Shown: piece by piece, positions 47,566 to 60,793 of the stretch
Layout of the letters: each line of letters starts with the position of its first letter
Position numbering within the stretch: the stretch's first letter is position 1
From: Phaeotremella fagi
Taxonomy: Eukaryota > Basidiomycota > Tremellomycetes > Tremellales > Phaeotremellaceae
DNA: 64,000 bases
Assembly (NCBI GenBank): GCA_001599715.1
Contig: BCHU01000002.1
Span: forward strand, 1,798,001 to 1,862,000
Reading direction: 5' to 3'
Program-made: the position numbers and the translations under genes
Notes under the pieces: model-generated
What the model saw: only the letters and a program-made list of their open reading frames with translations
Database searches by the model: none
Told to the model about the DNA's origin: nothing

Positions 47566-48311
47566 GTTGTGAATGATAGAGAAGGTCAACGTTAAGGTCT
47601 TATCTGAAGTTTCAAGTTTTTATAATAGCAAGAAAGAAATATAGTGTCTTTTAGATATGAATTAAAGAGATTCGAAGATAGATGTCTGCAACTTGCTTTA
47701 GGATAAACAAACAAATGAGCACAGCAACACGTTGTAGCTAAGTTACCATCACAGTCCTCCTGCACAAATTGTGGCACTCAAACACCTCCTTCGAATAGGG
47801 GATGATTCATGAGTTTGATATTTACTCTCGGTGAATCATCATATACTATGCCATCAGGATTTCATAATTCACAGGTGACTATTGAATTCAAGGAATTCCT
47901 GCAGAACCTCAGCGAAGGATACTTTTTGTAGAGAAGAGAGGATAGCAGTGTAGTACACGGATGATAACGTAGGTTTTTGGAAATGGTGATTCATTCTCAT
48001 TAATGCAAGATTGCAGATCGAAGGTGAAATTGCCTGTTTAGATCTTCCAGGTGACGCAATCTCACGTACAACAACACGTAACAGGTGACAAGGTGAAAAA
48101 AGGAATTGCCACTGCCAAGGGACGGTAAAACAAGTGCCACCTTAAAAGGATCAACCCCGTACCAAACGCGATTACAGCTACAGCAATCAGTTGTCTCACT
48201 TTCCTTACTGTTTACATTTACATCTCAATCCACATTCATTCTATCTACCCGGACAGTCTCGTATTATACAAGCCATATAGATTAGACAGTTGTCGTATAT
48301 TGATACCGACG
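47566..48311. promoter_or_regulatory. Bidirectional promoter with GAATTGCCACTG
   Basis: About 746 bp between divergent start codons. GAATTGCCACTG at 48103-48114 is the same element found before three type A F-box-like genes. Otherwise no gene. Confidence 0.45.
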
Positions 48312-50402
48312 ATGGGAGGGATATCAGTACTTGCTGCGATCATTGTGGGGCTGTTGTCGTCGTTCATCCAGTCGTTAGGTGAGTGAGAATCCAACGGACA
48401 ATGTAGTTGCTATCGTGTTCCATCTATTTCTAAAAGTCGTAGTTGTATGATTGATTTGACTAACCCACTGCTTAGGTCTCACAATCCAAAGAAAATCTCA
48501 CGTCCAAGATGAAGCCAAACCTCTCGATCAACGTCGTAAACCCCTAAAAAGACCATTATGGCTCTTAGGTTTCGGTATCTTCTTCTCCTCCAACATATTC
48601 GGAACGGTCTTTCAGATAGGTGCATTACCAATTGTAATCCTAGCTCCATTAGGTGCAATCTCTTTATTATGGAATGCACTGTTAGCAAGATTATTATTAG
48701 GAGATCGATTCACACCGACAACATTCTTGGGGACGTTTTTAGTAGCATCAGGGGCTGTTTTGATAGCTATTTTTGGAGTTGTTCAGGAATCTAACCATAC
48801 TTTGAACGACCTTTTGGATCTTTTCAATCGACCTGCTTATGTTGCTTTTTTCACTATTGTCACTGTAGCTACCTTCGGAGTTTTGATTGTTGTAGGTCCT
48901 TTCAAACTTCCGATTTTCACAGGAAAACTGAACTTTGTTCAAAGGCTCATATCGTTACTTTCTCTATCAATCGCCAAATTCGATTATCAGTCATTGCTCT
49001 ACCAGGAGATTCAACTCCTCCATCCACATCACTTCCTCCATCAAATTATGGATCACCTCAAGATGTACCCCCAATCCCATTCCGTCCAACTATTCAACCG
49101 CGTCGATGGACATCTCCAGCTTCACCCATTTCTGCCCGTTTGGAACTTCCAGATGACCACAAACGAGGTGTCAGATTCGAGGATCCAGAGGATGTTAATC
49201 CATTTGAAGCCAGCGAAATCGTTGCAGTAGTTCCTACACCCAACACTGCTCAACAAAAGACTTTAACGTTGACTGGACTAGCGTTCGCTGCTGCTTCTGG
49301 TGTACTGTCTGGAATGTCATTGGTCCTCGCTAAAGCAGCTGTGGAGCTGTTGATCATTACTATCGAACATTTCAGAACGGGAAAGGGGGAGAATCAATTT
49401 GTTAGAATACAGAGTTGGTTGTTGTTGGCGGGGATGGCTGTGGGAGGAACACTACAGCTGGTTTACTTGAACTATAGCTTGACATTTGCTAGTCCAGCTT
49501 TGATTTGTCCTTTGGCATTTTGCTTCTTCAATTTGGCATCTATTTTCGGTGAGCTACTTTTTTGGGGGAAATCAATCGGTAGCTGATACTAATTAGACGG
49601 ACTTGTGTTCTATGATCAATTTGGACGTTTGGCACCTTATCAAATAGGATTAGTCTCGCTGGGAGTCGCTTTACTGCTACTTGGAGTATGGGTGGTATCA
49701 GCGATCCAACCGACTGGACAAGGTGGTGTCGAAGTTGGAACATGGGTAGAGGAGGATTTAGACGAAGGAGAAGCTGATGACGAATTAGAAGCAGGAGAAG
49801 GAGCCACATTACTAGGGGGAGAAAATTATTCGGAACCAGAAGAGTCTTCGTCGCCAGAATTACCTTCTCATACTTTCGTGTATCCACAACCAAGGATACC
49901 GAATCGCTTAGATCTTTCGATAATGTCGGATCAACCTGGATCTGGATCTGGACATGGACCACTTTCACCATCTCTATCATTGAGTTCGCCAACTCGATCA
50001 AGATATCGTCAACGTCCAAGATTCGGTACGTTGTTACCAGAACTTGCTCAACATGGTGCACCAACCGGTTTCGCTATTGGTTTAGGAGCAGCTAGTCCAG
50101 GTTTCGTCCTTCGTTCAGGTAGTATCAGTCTCGGTGACATCAACTACAGAAGAGGTAGAAGTAGATCTGAAGGTCCACATGGGATTCAATCGATTATACG
50201 AGGTGACGATAACACCACTAACCTTCGATCTGAATCTGTCGTGGTGGATCCTAGATTGACGAGAAGTGTGGAAATAGATCAAGAGGCTAGAATGCAAGAT
50301 GTTTTGCGTGCTTGGGAGAATGAGTCGGACAATCGTCCCTGGTGGAAGAGGATCTTTGGATCTACATCTGGTAAAATCAAATTGGGCGAGAACGGAGATT
50401 GA
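48312..50402 (+). CDS. NIPA-type Mg2+ transporter
   Basis: DMT-superfamily membrane protein. Starts MGGISVLAAIIVGLLSSFIQ, then helices in FGIFFSSNIFGTVFQIGALP, LAPLGAISLLWNALLARLLL, TFLVASGAVLIAIFGVVQ, a second helical block GLAFAAASGVLSGMSLVLAK and LICPLAFCFFNLASIF, ending with helices near GLVSLGVALLLLGVWVVSA. A 53-nt intron (GTAGGT to TCAAAG, around 48895) removes a spurious frame, giving VLIV-AHIVTFSINRQIRLS. The cytosolic insert (about 100 residues, Pro-rich) and a C-terminal tail of over 200 mostly polar residues (with ESSSPELPSH, RYRQRPRFGTLL) are much longer than in animal NIPA proteins. Known NIPA members carry Mg2+; the substrate here is inference. Confidence 0.8.
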
Positions 50403-50527
50403 GGGTGGGGAGGAGTCAACAGACATTGTATGTAATTTACAACGATCATGTAATACCTTAAACAGTATGTATATTATACACGGTTTCTTGTTGCTTAGTT
50501 CCCGTTAAACCGAAATAACTCATACAT

Positions 50528-52235
50528 TTAAGATTTCTTGCTATCTATTTGTCTAGGTGGCTTTGGTCCATGTAACCAGAGACCAAGGATAATGAGAAGA
50601 TGCGAAACAAACAGCAACCCTGAACTAACAACCGTCGTTGGTGCGGTAGACCAAGCCCATTCGATAATTGTCCATAAGAGAATTCTGATGAAATAGAAAT
50701 AGGTTAGAAATGAAAGTCGGAGGTGTCATGCTTTCAAAACCCACCCAACAATCACGTTAAATTTAGCTCCACGTCCACTGAAATATATCAAGAAAGGGAT
50801 TTGATGGAAATACCAAGAATAGAATTGATAATGCAACGATCTGGCGAATGTCATTCCGATAAGATTGGATGTGAACAGGACCAAAGGGATATCTATGATG
50901 TGTTAGTGTGAAGATCTATGTTTGAGACATACGACTAGAGTGAAGTTGATTCGTTGAAATCGGAGAGGTATTCCACCTAATCAAACCATTTTTCAGAATT
51001 TGGTATGTCCCTCCTGGAACAGGTGACCATCTAAACCAAGCGAAACTAACGAGGAGAGTAAACTATAAATCGAATTAGTACATCCAACACGAATGAATCC
51101 AGAGATCATACTTGAGTGACCAACAACCCCAAAGCCCATTCTTTAGATGAGAACGTTTCCTTCGAAACGAATCTCCAATTAACCGTCCATTCGTATAAGA
51201 AAACCCTGGAGAAATCGAACGCTGATTTAAAATATTGTTTGGGAAGGTTGATGTCGTTCATTGAAAAGAAGAAAGGAGCGGGGAGAAGGATCTGGGTTTA
51301 TGGTTAAATCACTTCTCATGTTGATAACGATGATGGGAGACGTACTTGGATGATTGCAATTATTCCAACATATTTCAACGTCCCGTTGATACCTCTATAT
51401 TGGAATAGCAGGACAAGTAGACCAGGGAGAAAAAGAAGGATATTCATTTTAACACCTAAGGCGAGACTACCAGAAAATCAGTTTTCGAGATCTCGCACTT
51501 TATCCAACTGACCTGTAAAACACAGAACCCAACGTCCAACCTTTTCTCCCTCCCAACATCAAACAGACAACACAGAAGTACATTAACAGCATTGACAAGG
51601 GATCGTTGAAAAGTCGTAACATGAAAATCGAATGGGCTCGTTTCGACAGACATAATGGTATAAGCAGAATTTGGGGTACATGAGATGATTGTTTCTTGGA
51701 TTGAGATTGTCGACCTGAAAGATAATAGATTGAAGCTACCGCTAAGAAGGTGAGGACGTATAAGAAAAGATAGATATATTGAGCTGGTCGAATTCGATTT
51801 GATGAAGGTAACAATTCGTGCAAGAACGTATAGATATATAAATGTAATGCTGGGTATCTGTTATAATTGTTTAATATTGGAGTGGCCTATCATTCCTGAT
51901 TTAATCGACTTACACTAAAGGTCCAGTGTCACCTTCAAGTTTTGAATAATCTCTTTCACCAGCTAAAAACCCATCAACTTGTTGCATATAAGCAGGCCAA
52001 TCGATTTTTGTATCTAACTTTGTCGTCAGCTTTCGTTGAAGAATCAAATAAGTAGCTAAGACATACAAGGTATTTTCCATATTATCAATGAACCCAACAT
52101 TATCTCTCCTAAAGCTAACAGACATGTCAAATGCCAGAAATATTTCCTTTCGAATAAAAGATTTTGAATTAGGCTATATAGTTGGTGGGGTATTGTGTTT
52201 TTACTTGAAGTTGTTGGAGGACGTGTTGGAGCCAT
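50528..52235 (-). CDS. ALG3: Alpha-1,3-mannosyltransferase Alg3 (N-glycan assembly)
   Basis: ER enzyme that adds the first mannose from dolichol-P-mannose to Man5GlcNAc2-PP-dolichol in the lumen. The start is ATG at 52235, [20 protein letters not shown]; the first exon joins by donor GTATGT and acceptor AGTTAG to [18 protein letters not shown]. Family blocks: [83 protein letters not shown], and a Trp-rich C-terminus [12 protein letters not shown]. At least seven exons and many hydrophobic helices. It ends KKS, TAA at 50528. Confidence 0.92.
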
Positions 52236-53048
52236 GCTGACTCATTGAGCAGTTAAGTATCTGAGAGGTGTTCAATAAATTGCTAATATCCAGAAAGCTG
52301 AAATTGTTTTGAACATTATTTTAGAGAGCGATCGAAACGTTCGTTCCTTGATAGTGGCAACCAATTTATCGGTGGCATCAAGTTTTTTGAGAACACTTGA
52401 GACCTTCTGGAATCTCGTTCAGGAGACCATACATGGACCGAAATACCGATCAGAAGTAATTAGAAAGAAGAACAATCAGCAATTCCAATCAGAGCTGAAT
52501 TCAAATTGATAAAATAACTTTTAGGGAACCTTAAATTCAGGAAATTTTACTGGAGTAGATGAGATACAAATTGGTGTATCCGCCCTCATCATGTTAATAG
52601 TTTTGCCTCACGTATTGATTCTGATGCTGATGTCTGTGCATTGATCTCTGCTCAATTGGTTGATGAAGACCACATGTTAACCAGCCATTCCGAAGGCCTT
52701 AATTCCCTCCCCTCAACATTCTTTCGTCAATGTTCAACAATCAACGATCAATACAAGAGACAGTAACGGACTTTGCACAGAAGCACCATGTCTGATTGAG
52801 ATCGGTCTGAGAGAGACATTTTTATTAAAGAGGTAAGTAAATTTCAAAGCTTTCTAAGAGATTTGTGGCAACGAATGCTGAAGAGGTTTTTCAGGATCTC
52901 ATTAACCAACATCTTATAAAAAATTAAACAGCAAGTAATTCATAACTCCAGGTATATAAGTAAAGTATCTTGCCCATTTCTGATTATTCAAAGACAAGAC
53001 CTGATTTTTTAATAACACGAAGTAAATATAGGTTAACTAACTGTAAAG
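52236..53048. other. Intergenic, no confident gene
   Basis: About 810 bp; a 66-codon frame at 52309 lacks features. Nothing supportable except the promoters of ALG3 and the ART-like gene. Confidence 0.4.
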
Positions 53049-53982
53049 ATGAGTTCCAACCACCCGACTGAAACCCGAAAACAACTTTCCAAATCATCCT
53101 CGATCACGTATTCGATTCTCAAGCAAAACCTCCAACTAAAAGGTCATCTGATACGAATATGGGATTCGAAATCTACTTCCCCGTTGATCATTTCATCAGA
53201 GTCAGAAGAGGATACAGGGTTCCATAGTCCAAATCTAAATCTCTCCACCATCAATCCCAAAATCTATACAAAATACCCACCCTACTTCCAAAGCTCATTA
53301 ACGAACATAGGTATCTACACAAAACAGAATCTTGTCGATCACATCAATAGTAAACCTCGTATGACCGGCTATCAAGTTCTCTCAACAATCCAAGAAATAA
53401 ATGATATCCCACATGACGAGTATACATCTTGGATCTCATGTTCGAAAAACTTAGATTGGTGTATCTGGTATATTGCTCAGAAACTTTCGTTCAACACCTT
53501 CCAAGGGGATAACAACTCTGTCGTTCATATGACTCTGATCTCTCCGACTGTTGAATATTGTTTATCTCCATATGAGATGTTGAGTAGTCGGTTCCCGACG
53601 GGATTGAGTTTTACTAGGAAAACAGAGTGGAACGAGGCGATTTCTTCTGCTAGGTTTTCGAAAGAGGTTCTTGTTTGGGGTAGGATTTTTAGGGAGGGTA
53701 TAAAAGTTGATCTAACTTGGACTTTGGATGTGAGTTACCTAACTTTTTATCTTAATGATATATTGCCATGTCACTGTTTATTTCCTCTCCGTCAAAGAAC
53801 CTATTTTCATTGAACTAACCAAAATCCAATTCCAGAAAACTCCGTTCAAACTTCCTGACGAGTTTCGTGATTCGATTCGAAAATCCGAAAATCCAAGGTG
53901 GATAGATAACCTGCCTTGGAACCCAATCTCGACAGATTTCAAGACATGTCAAGAGATTCTAAGAACTCGAAGTAGTCGGTGA
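53049..53982 (+). CDS. ADP-ribosyltransferase-like (R-S-E layout) protein, paralogue 2
   Basis: Exon 1 53049..53729, exon 2 53836..53982; 276 residues. The Arg in HLIRIWDSKSTSPL, then TSWISCSKNLDWCIWYIAQ (Ser-x-Ser), then ARFSKEVLVWGRIFREGI (Glu) fit the R-S-E layout of ADP-ribosyltransferase folds, with a late RWIDNLPWNP. The paralogue at 11855 shares each of these blocks. No signal peptide. The N-terminal 30 residues are Ser/Thr/Lys rich. Catalytic activity is inferred and not demonstrated. No recognisable immunity gene or toxin gene lies beside it, so its function is unknown. Confidence 0.65.
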
Positions 53983-54418
53983 TACATGTCTATGATGTTT
54001 ACTGTCATCAAGAGAGGAAGATTTAATGAGAGTCGAAAGTGAGAGTGGAGTACGGGTATGTAGAGGTATTTCCATTTTCATTTTGGGGTACAGTATACGG
54101 TAAATCTGATTATCCTTTACTTCACAGAGCATATTGACATTCGAGGCAAATCGCAATCTGTCAACCTCGTTTCAGATATATAATTGATTCCTTGGTCAAC
54201 ATCAGCAATTGGAATCCAAATTTCTACTTCTTTCGTGATGCATTTCCGAGATTTAAAATTGTTTCAACTTTTTTCCATATGAGCCACTCTAAAACAGTAA
54301 TTCCTTGATTGAAGTTCAAATTTGAGAGGCTTATCTTGATCACCAGGAATTTTCAAAGTAAACACGGGTGCACCGCATTTGATTTCAGAAGACAAACAAA
54401 AATGCATATTAAAATAGT
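53983..54418. other. Convergent intergenic, no gene seen
   Basis: About 436 bp between convergent stop codons. AT-rich with a TACAGTATAC palindrome near 54090. No coding segment. Confidence 0.4.
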
Positions 54419-56872
54419 TTAATTACCGTTCACCACAACATTCCCATGAGCACCACCACCATTATCACCGTCCACCACCCCATTAACACTACCACCACCG
54501 GTTCCACCCAAAACTGAAGGACCAATCTCTAGACTTAAACTAGGTCTATTAGATCGATCCGAACCCGACGTGGATGGACTTGAATTATTTTTATTCCCAA
54601 CACCAAGGATCACGTTCGATGTCGAAATGGTTAAATTATTAGATGAATTTGAATTAGTTGAATTACTGTGACTGTTGGTGTTGTTGTTTCCCCAAACTAG
54701 ATTAGGACTGGCACGACCACCTTCAGGTATGTTACTACTACTTGGATAAGCTGATGATAAATATGGTGAACCGGGTGCTGAAGCACTGTGGAATCCTGGA
54801 GTTACCGTGGAAGGAGGACCCAAAGATGAGAAACCTCCAACGAAAGAATTTCTCAAATCAGCAGAAGATTGTTGTCTGGATGTCGGTGCTCCAGTCCCCG
54901 TCGCTGAACTAGTCACAAGACCTAGTAAAGAAATCACTGATGACGTCCTAGATGGTCTTGGTGGTTCACCTAGAATTGGCGCTGATTCGGGAATAGGTGA
55001 TCCTGGTTCTACAGCTACTGCTGTTCTGTTTGGTGGTGGATCCACCGAGTTTGATGGTGAATTGTATAGGTATGTGGCGAGTAGGACTATTGATGATCCC
55101 ATTATGAAAGCCACTGTTATTGGATACGAGAACAGTACGACAGAAGCGAGGAATGAAATGAGAATCGACAAAGATGTAGCGAATCCTTTCCTATTGTAAC
55201 GTGTCAATCGTAGTCTTCAACGGTAGCATCCACTTACATGATATTGTCACTATACCTGATAACGATAGCAGTGACCAAACCACCAAAAGTTTGAGTCAAA
55301 ACAGTTCCAACGGCCCAACCGTTGAAATTCGAGAAACTAGACATCATCCTTTCAAACCAACTTTGATCTGGTACCGTAGCAGGAGCAAAGATGACAGGTA
55401 TCAAAGCAGGAACCAAAGAGAACAACGACAGTTGAGTGTTACGAATCCAGAGATCAGGTGGAGGGGAGGAACCAGATGAAGATTTGAGAATCAATTCGAA
55501 ATATACACCAGCCAAGCCAGAGGTTACACATGCCAATGAAACTGCTAGGAAACCAGTGAACGGTCTCATAACCCTTAGAGGTGCTGGATCGTTCGATGGA
55601 GGTATGTCAGATCGAAGTGCGGCGTTTCCTTTTTGTATTTTTACACCATCGTGAGTAGCGTGTGAGAGAGCTTGGGTTGTTGAGGTAGAACTTTGAATTT
55701 GAACTATACCAACACCGACGGCCAACATTAACAGAGCCAGCCATTTCCCTTTACTCAATCTTTTCCGTAAAAGAGCCACCGAGAAGAAAGCCGTTGTTAG
55801 GATTTTCATTTGATAAGTGACCTGGAAAGTAGCGACGTCGAGATTTGAAGCAGCAACATATTGTAAATTATTCTGTATGACGTATAAAACAGCTGGAATA
55901 GCTAGTTTGAAGCAATCAGGTGATAACAATGCTTTCACCAATGTCCGTATTCGAGTTGGATGAAGCATGGTAGCGAGGGTACTGACTTGACGTTTGTCAA
56001 TTCTTCTTGAATCCTTTTCATTAAGAATGACTGGTTCTTTCGACAGTATATCTGCGTCGATTCTTTTTAAAGCAATGAACAATGAGATGGATCCCTTTAG
56101 TAATTCATTCAGTAACACTGCTGATGCAGCTGAATACGTTTTCCGGGGTGATGTCGATATCCTTGAGTAGTGCATGATAATAGTCAGGAAAGCGTTTTGC
56201 AGTGCCAAAGTAATTAATCTGAGTTCAAGATCAATATAAAACCTGTCCAAACAACAACTGTTCAAACTTACGAGACCCATTTCAATTCTATACCAAATAT
56301 TTTAGGTGCATCTTTCGTTCCAGAACTTTGTAACCTTTCATCTGGTCTACCTGGCGTCGGCCTGTACATGCTTTGATACGTTGTCGGTGTGGTGTTGCCA
56401 CTGGAATAACCGTGTAGAGGTTGAAAAGATGGATTTATAGGGTGATGGGCACCATTAGGTGAGATGGGGGGTGTTGCAGTGTTTGAAACTCTGTGAGGGG
56501 CGGAGAGGAATGGATGGGGTAAAGAAGGTAGACTGAAGTCAGTCAGCATACCATGTGAGGGGATCATGGGAAACAGGACTTGGATGTCCAAGTCCAGACG
56601 TGTTAATGTTTGTTTACTTACCTACTCAGCCGTCTCTTTGGTTTCGTAACTCCAACACCTACACCACCTGCCTTGCCTACGCTACTATCATGACATTCTT
56701 TCTCTCTTTCTCTCATAATCAAACCCTCATCATCATCATCTCCACGATGACCATTAGCACCTGAAGGTCTTCTATTGATGGTGTTACCATTGATATGAGA
56801 AGTTGTTGGTGAAGAAACCATATTGGAAGTACGACGGTGAACAGATTTTTGTGAAGGTGAAGAAGGTGTCAT
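54419..56872 (-). CDS. UDP-galactose/nucleotide-sugar transporter (SLC35A type)
   Basis: Golgi multi-helix transporter. The N-terminus is a long polar leader (MTPSSPSQKSVHRRTSNMVS, an acidic DDDDEG, then RRLS) joined to SLPSLPHPFLSAPHRVSN and KDAPKIFGIELKWVS. The transporter core: LITLALQNAFLTIIMHYSRI, AVLLNELLKGSISLFIA, KLAIPAVLYVIQNNLQYVAA, FQVTYQMKILTTAFFSVALL, FLAVSLACVTSGLAGVYFEL, AVGTVLTQTFGGLVTAIVIR YSDNIM-KGFATSLSILISF. The QVTYQMKILTTA and YSDNI.KGFATS blocks are hallmarks of UDP-Gal/CMP-sialic-acid transporter relatives. The C-terminus, about 200 residues after the last helix, is low-complexity Ser/Asn/Gly/Pro. Which sugar nucleotide is carried is not known. Stop TAA at 54419. Confidence 0.85.
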
Positions 56873-58468
56873 GGTGCTGGGGCTGTCTTGACTTGTTGGA
56901 GAAGACGACCTTGCGGTCGAAACGTTTTCCTCCAGCTTGAAAGGTTTAAAGTAAAAGAGAAACGTTGTTGACACCAGAAAGCTATGAGCTTGTTTTTAAA
57001 AGTTGAATGTTTTGTTGAACAAAGATCGTCGTTTACTGTGTTGACGAATTTGACATTAGCGCAAAAAGGGGAAAGAGACGATGGATATCAACAGAGACTG
57101 GAAGGATATCTTGATATTGTGATAGTCACTGTTACGTGTTACAGTATCAACAAGTGCTTTATGTAGATGAGATGGCGTTGTGCACGGTGCTGTTTTAGTC
57201 GTACTTGATATAAATAATGAAAAAAAGAATGTTTTGTTTTTACTGGTGTAGGATAGTAATTTTTTCTTTGTTGACGCGGAGGTAATATATTAAGGAGAGT
57301 ATAGTGTAGAGACTGAAAAGAAAGTGTGAAATGTACAATTATTTGAATGTAGGTATGTAATGCAAAGATGTAGGTTGGGTATGCAATGTGAATAATAGAA
57401 ATATGTATAGATGTAGATGTAGATGATAAGAAGTTTCGTGTTTAAAGAAAGGTAAAGGTAAGAAACTAGTCTAATGAGTGCTGTAATTTCTCCGCAGCAA
57501 GTTAATATTGTATGCTGTAAACCTATACGTATTGCAGCTTCAACTGCAGCGTACAAGCGTGCTTCTATTCCACATGTAATGCATACATCCAAGTACAGTA
57601 CCTTATACCTGCTATATTCATCATACACTAAGGGATAAAAACGCCCTAAGTTACCATTAGTAGTAGTAGAGGGAGTGAAGTAAGTCAGTCAAGAGACCCA
57701 TCCGTTTCTACGCTTCATGCTTTTTATCTTCAGAGACTTGACAAGCAACATATCATGCATACAATTATCACTTGTAGATCTTTTCCTCATTCTTTATCCT
57801 TGAAGTTCATTCCAATAAGTTATATGTGTACATACATTTCCAGCCCCCAGTGTATAAGTTCAACCAATCAAAATCTTGATCAAGTCTCGTTTAAAAAGTG
57901 GCGCCTTGAGTGGGGTCTCTTAACCCCAGATTATTTGGATTCACTTTCTTACCTGTACACTTGAACCCTTTTTTGACCGTCAGAGCAGAACTGTGGGGAG
58001 ATTCGAGCAGAGCAAGTGAGAAGTTTACTCTGCTGATGAAATGGAAGCTTGTATTGGTAGTTGTGGTAGTGGTCGGGGTCCGTGATTGTATTCTGAGTAC
58101 ATATAGGAAAAAGATTAAAAGCTCTGGTAAACCCGTGCTTCAGCTTGTACCTTCCCAGGACCCAACAAATAAACACCAAACTACCAATCCATTATTTTTC
58201 CATTATTTAATTACATTTTATCCTACCCGTGATTCCGAAGTCAAAGCGTACATCCACGTGGCAGATCTTCGTTCGATAAACGTTTTGCTTTGACTTTTCA
58301 TCGACTAGACAGCTCATACATAAATACCATAAAATATCATAAATATTAGATTCATAGATCTATCTTGGGTACACTGGAGCACAAGTTACAAGTCATTGTG
58401 AATATACCCACCCCGTCCTCAAGAATTAACAATAAAAGAACAACAGAGAAACATATAATATATTCATC
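56873..58468. other. Long intergenic region (1.6 kb), no confident gene
   Basis: Upstream of two divergent genes (the nucleotide-sugar transporter and MTHFR). Contains a few GTAGAT repeats near 57410-57425, AT-rich stretches and no convincing coding frame. Short frames at 57755 and 57910 are unconserved. A noncoding RNA cannot be excluded. Confidence 0.4.
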
Positions 58469-60793
58469 ATGAAGATTACGGAGAAATTAGAGAAAGCCGA
58501 GAGAGAAGGTAGACCTTTTTGGAGTTTCGAATATTTCCCACCTAGAACTGCTCAAGTAAGTTAGATAAGCCATTACCATGGAACCGATTTCTAATCAACA
58601 TTTTTGCAGGGACTGCAAAACCTCTATGATCGTATTGAACGTATGCGAAATCTTGGTCCGGAATTCATCGATATTACCTGGTAGGTTTAGTCTTCCTACC
58701 TCATGTCCAGTCGTTGATGTACTATAGGGGTGCTGGAGGCAAGAATGCCGATCTCACTTCATCGCTTGTGCAGGTTGTTCAAGAGACGATTGGATTGGAA
58801 TGTTGTATGCACTTGACTTGTACTGAGAGTGAGTCGATCGATGCCCATTTATGATATTCGCTAAAACCCTTCTAGTGCCAAAAGAGAAAGTTGAATGGGC
58901 TCTTCAGGTCAGTTGTTGGGTTTTCACTTCGAAAAAAATAGCTGACACATCCTATAGCAAGCTAAAGCTCACGGCTGTCAAAACATCTTGGCTCTCCGTG
59001 GTGACCCACCAGCTGGATCCTCAACATGGACACCAACACCAGGAGGATTCCATCACGCCGTAGACCTAGTCAAATACATCCACGAAAACTATCCAGGAGA
59101 TTTCTGTGTCGCAGTAGCAGGTTTCCCTCAAGGTCATCCCGAAACACCAGAAACTCCCGAGGGCTTACATCAAGAAATGCTATGGCTAAAAGAAAAAGTC
59201 GATGCAGGTTCAGAATTCATCTTCACTCAAATGTTCTATGACACTGAAATCTTCTTCAACTGGGTTAAAAAAGTTAGAGAATACGGTATAACGGTACCTA
59301 TAATACCTGGAATTATGCCTATTCAAAATTGGGAGAAATTTCAGACTTGGGTTAAAAGAGAGAATATCGTGGTTCCACCTCATTTCTATGACGCTTTGTT
59401 ACCTATCAAAGGTGACGATGAGAAAGTTAGAGAGGTTGGTACGAAATTGGTTGGAGAGATGTGTAGAAAGATCTTGGAACATCCTGAAGCTGGAATTAAA
59501 GGTTTACATGTTTACACGTTGAATTTGGAGAAGGGAGCTAGGATGTTGTTACAGGAATTAGGAATGGAGAGTAGAAGAGAGGCTGTTATGCCATTACCTT
59601 GGAGACCAAGTTTGACGCCTCAAAGACGAACTGAATCTATTAGACCTATTTTCTGGTTAGTTTTGTTATCTTAAATTGGATTCGGTACTGACAAAAATAT
59701 AGGGCGAACCGAGTCGAGTCTTATCTATCAAGAAGTGAGTCTTTCGACGTCCCTTTATTCCTTAGAATCTCGCTGACATTCTCAAAGCGGAGGATTGGGA
59801 CGAATTCCCGAACGGTCGTTGGGGAGATTCTCGAAGTCCTGCATTCGGTGATCTTGACGGTTACCCAGTCTCGATAGGAATCAATGTAAGTTGTCGATTA
59901 AATCTGTCCGGAATAACTTTCCGACACATTCTTAGCCAACTGACGCATACGGACTTTGGGGCCATCCATCAACATTCACCGATATTTGTCAACTATTCTC
60001 GCGATTCTGTAAAGGTGAATTAGCCAAGTTACCTTGGTCATCTCAACCACCTTCTTCCGAGACTTCAGTCATTACACAACAACTGGCCAAGATGAATGAA
60101 CTAGGTTATTTGACTATCAATTCTCAACCTGCTGTAGACGGTGCCAGAAGTGATGATAAAGTTCACGGTTGGGGTCCAGCCGGTGGTTACGTTTATCAAA
60201 AAGTGTGTACTATTGATTTCGTAACCTTTCATCACTAAAATTCACTTTCAGGCATACCTCGAATTCTTTGTTTCACCGGAATTGCTATCACCACTTATTA
60301 GACGTATCGAAAGAGATCCTCGAATCACCTATTATGCGGTCAACAAACAGGGTGATTTACGTACCAACACCCATTCAGAAGGTCCAAACGCCGTAACATG
60401 GGGTGTATTCCCAGGTAAAGAGATTGTTCAACCAACAATCGTCGAGGCTGTATCATTCATCGCTTGGAAGTGAGTTGGGTCTCAATAAAACTTGGGCGAA
60501 AACTAATCTTGTGTTTCAGGGACGAAGCCTTTGAATTAGGTCATCAATGGGCTAACCTCTATCCTGAGGATTCAAAATCAAGAAATTTGGTTAACGAAGT
60601 CATGTCAACTTCATATCTCGTCAACATAGTTGCCAACGATTTCAAAGACGGTTCGATAATCTTTGAACCGTTTTTATTGGACCAAAAACCTGTTAACGGT
60701 GTTACACAAAAGACTGGTGAATTGGCTGGATCGCTAGTTAACGGTGTTAACGGTGTACTCAACGGTGTTAAAGATATCGTCAACGGTCATTAA
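58469..60793 (+). CDS. Methylenetetrahydrofolate reductase
   Basis: FAD enzyme reducing 5,10-methylene- to 5-methyl-tetrahydrofolate for methionine synthesis. N-terminal catalytic barrel: [125 protein letters not shown]-terminal regulatory half: [97 protein letters not shown]. About ten exons including a 32-nt one. It ends with a tail of NGV repeats ([20 protein letters not shown]), which I have not met in this family. Fungi have two isoforms (MET12 and MET13 in yeast); I cannot assign which. Confidence 0.93.

Noticed and set aside
57405..57430. GTAGAT microrepeat
   Set aside because: Three units only; no sign of a longer tandem array.
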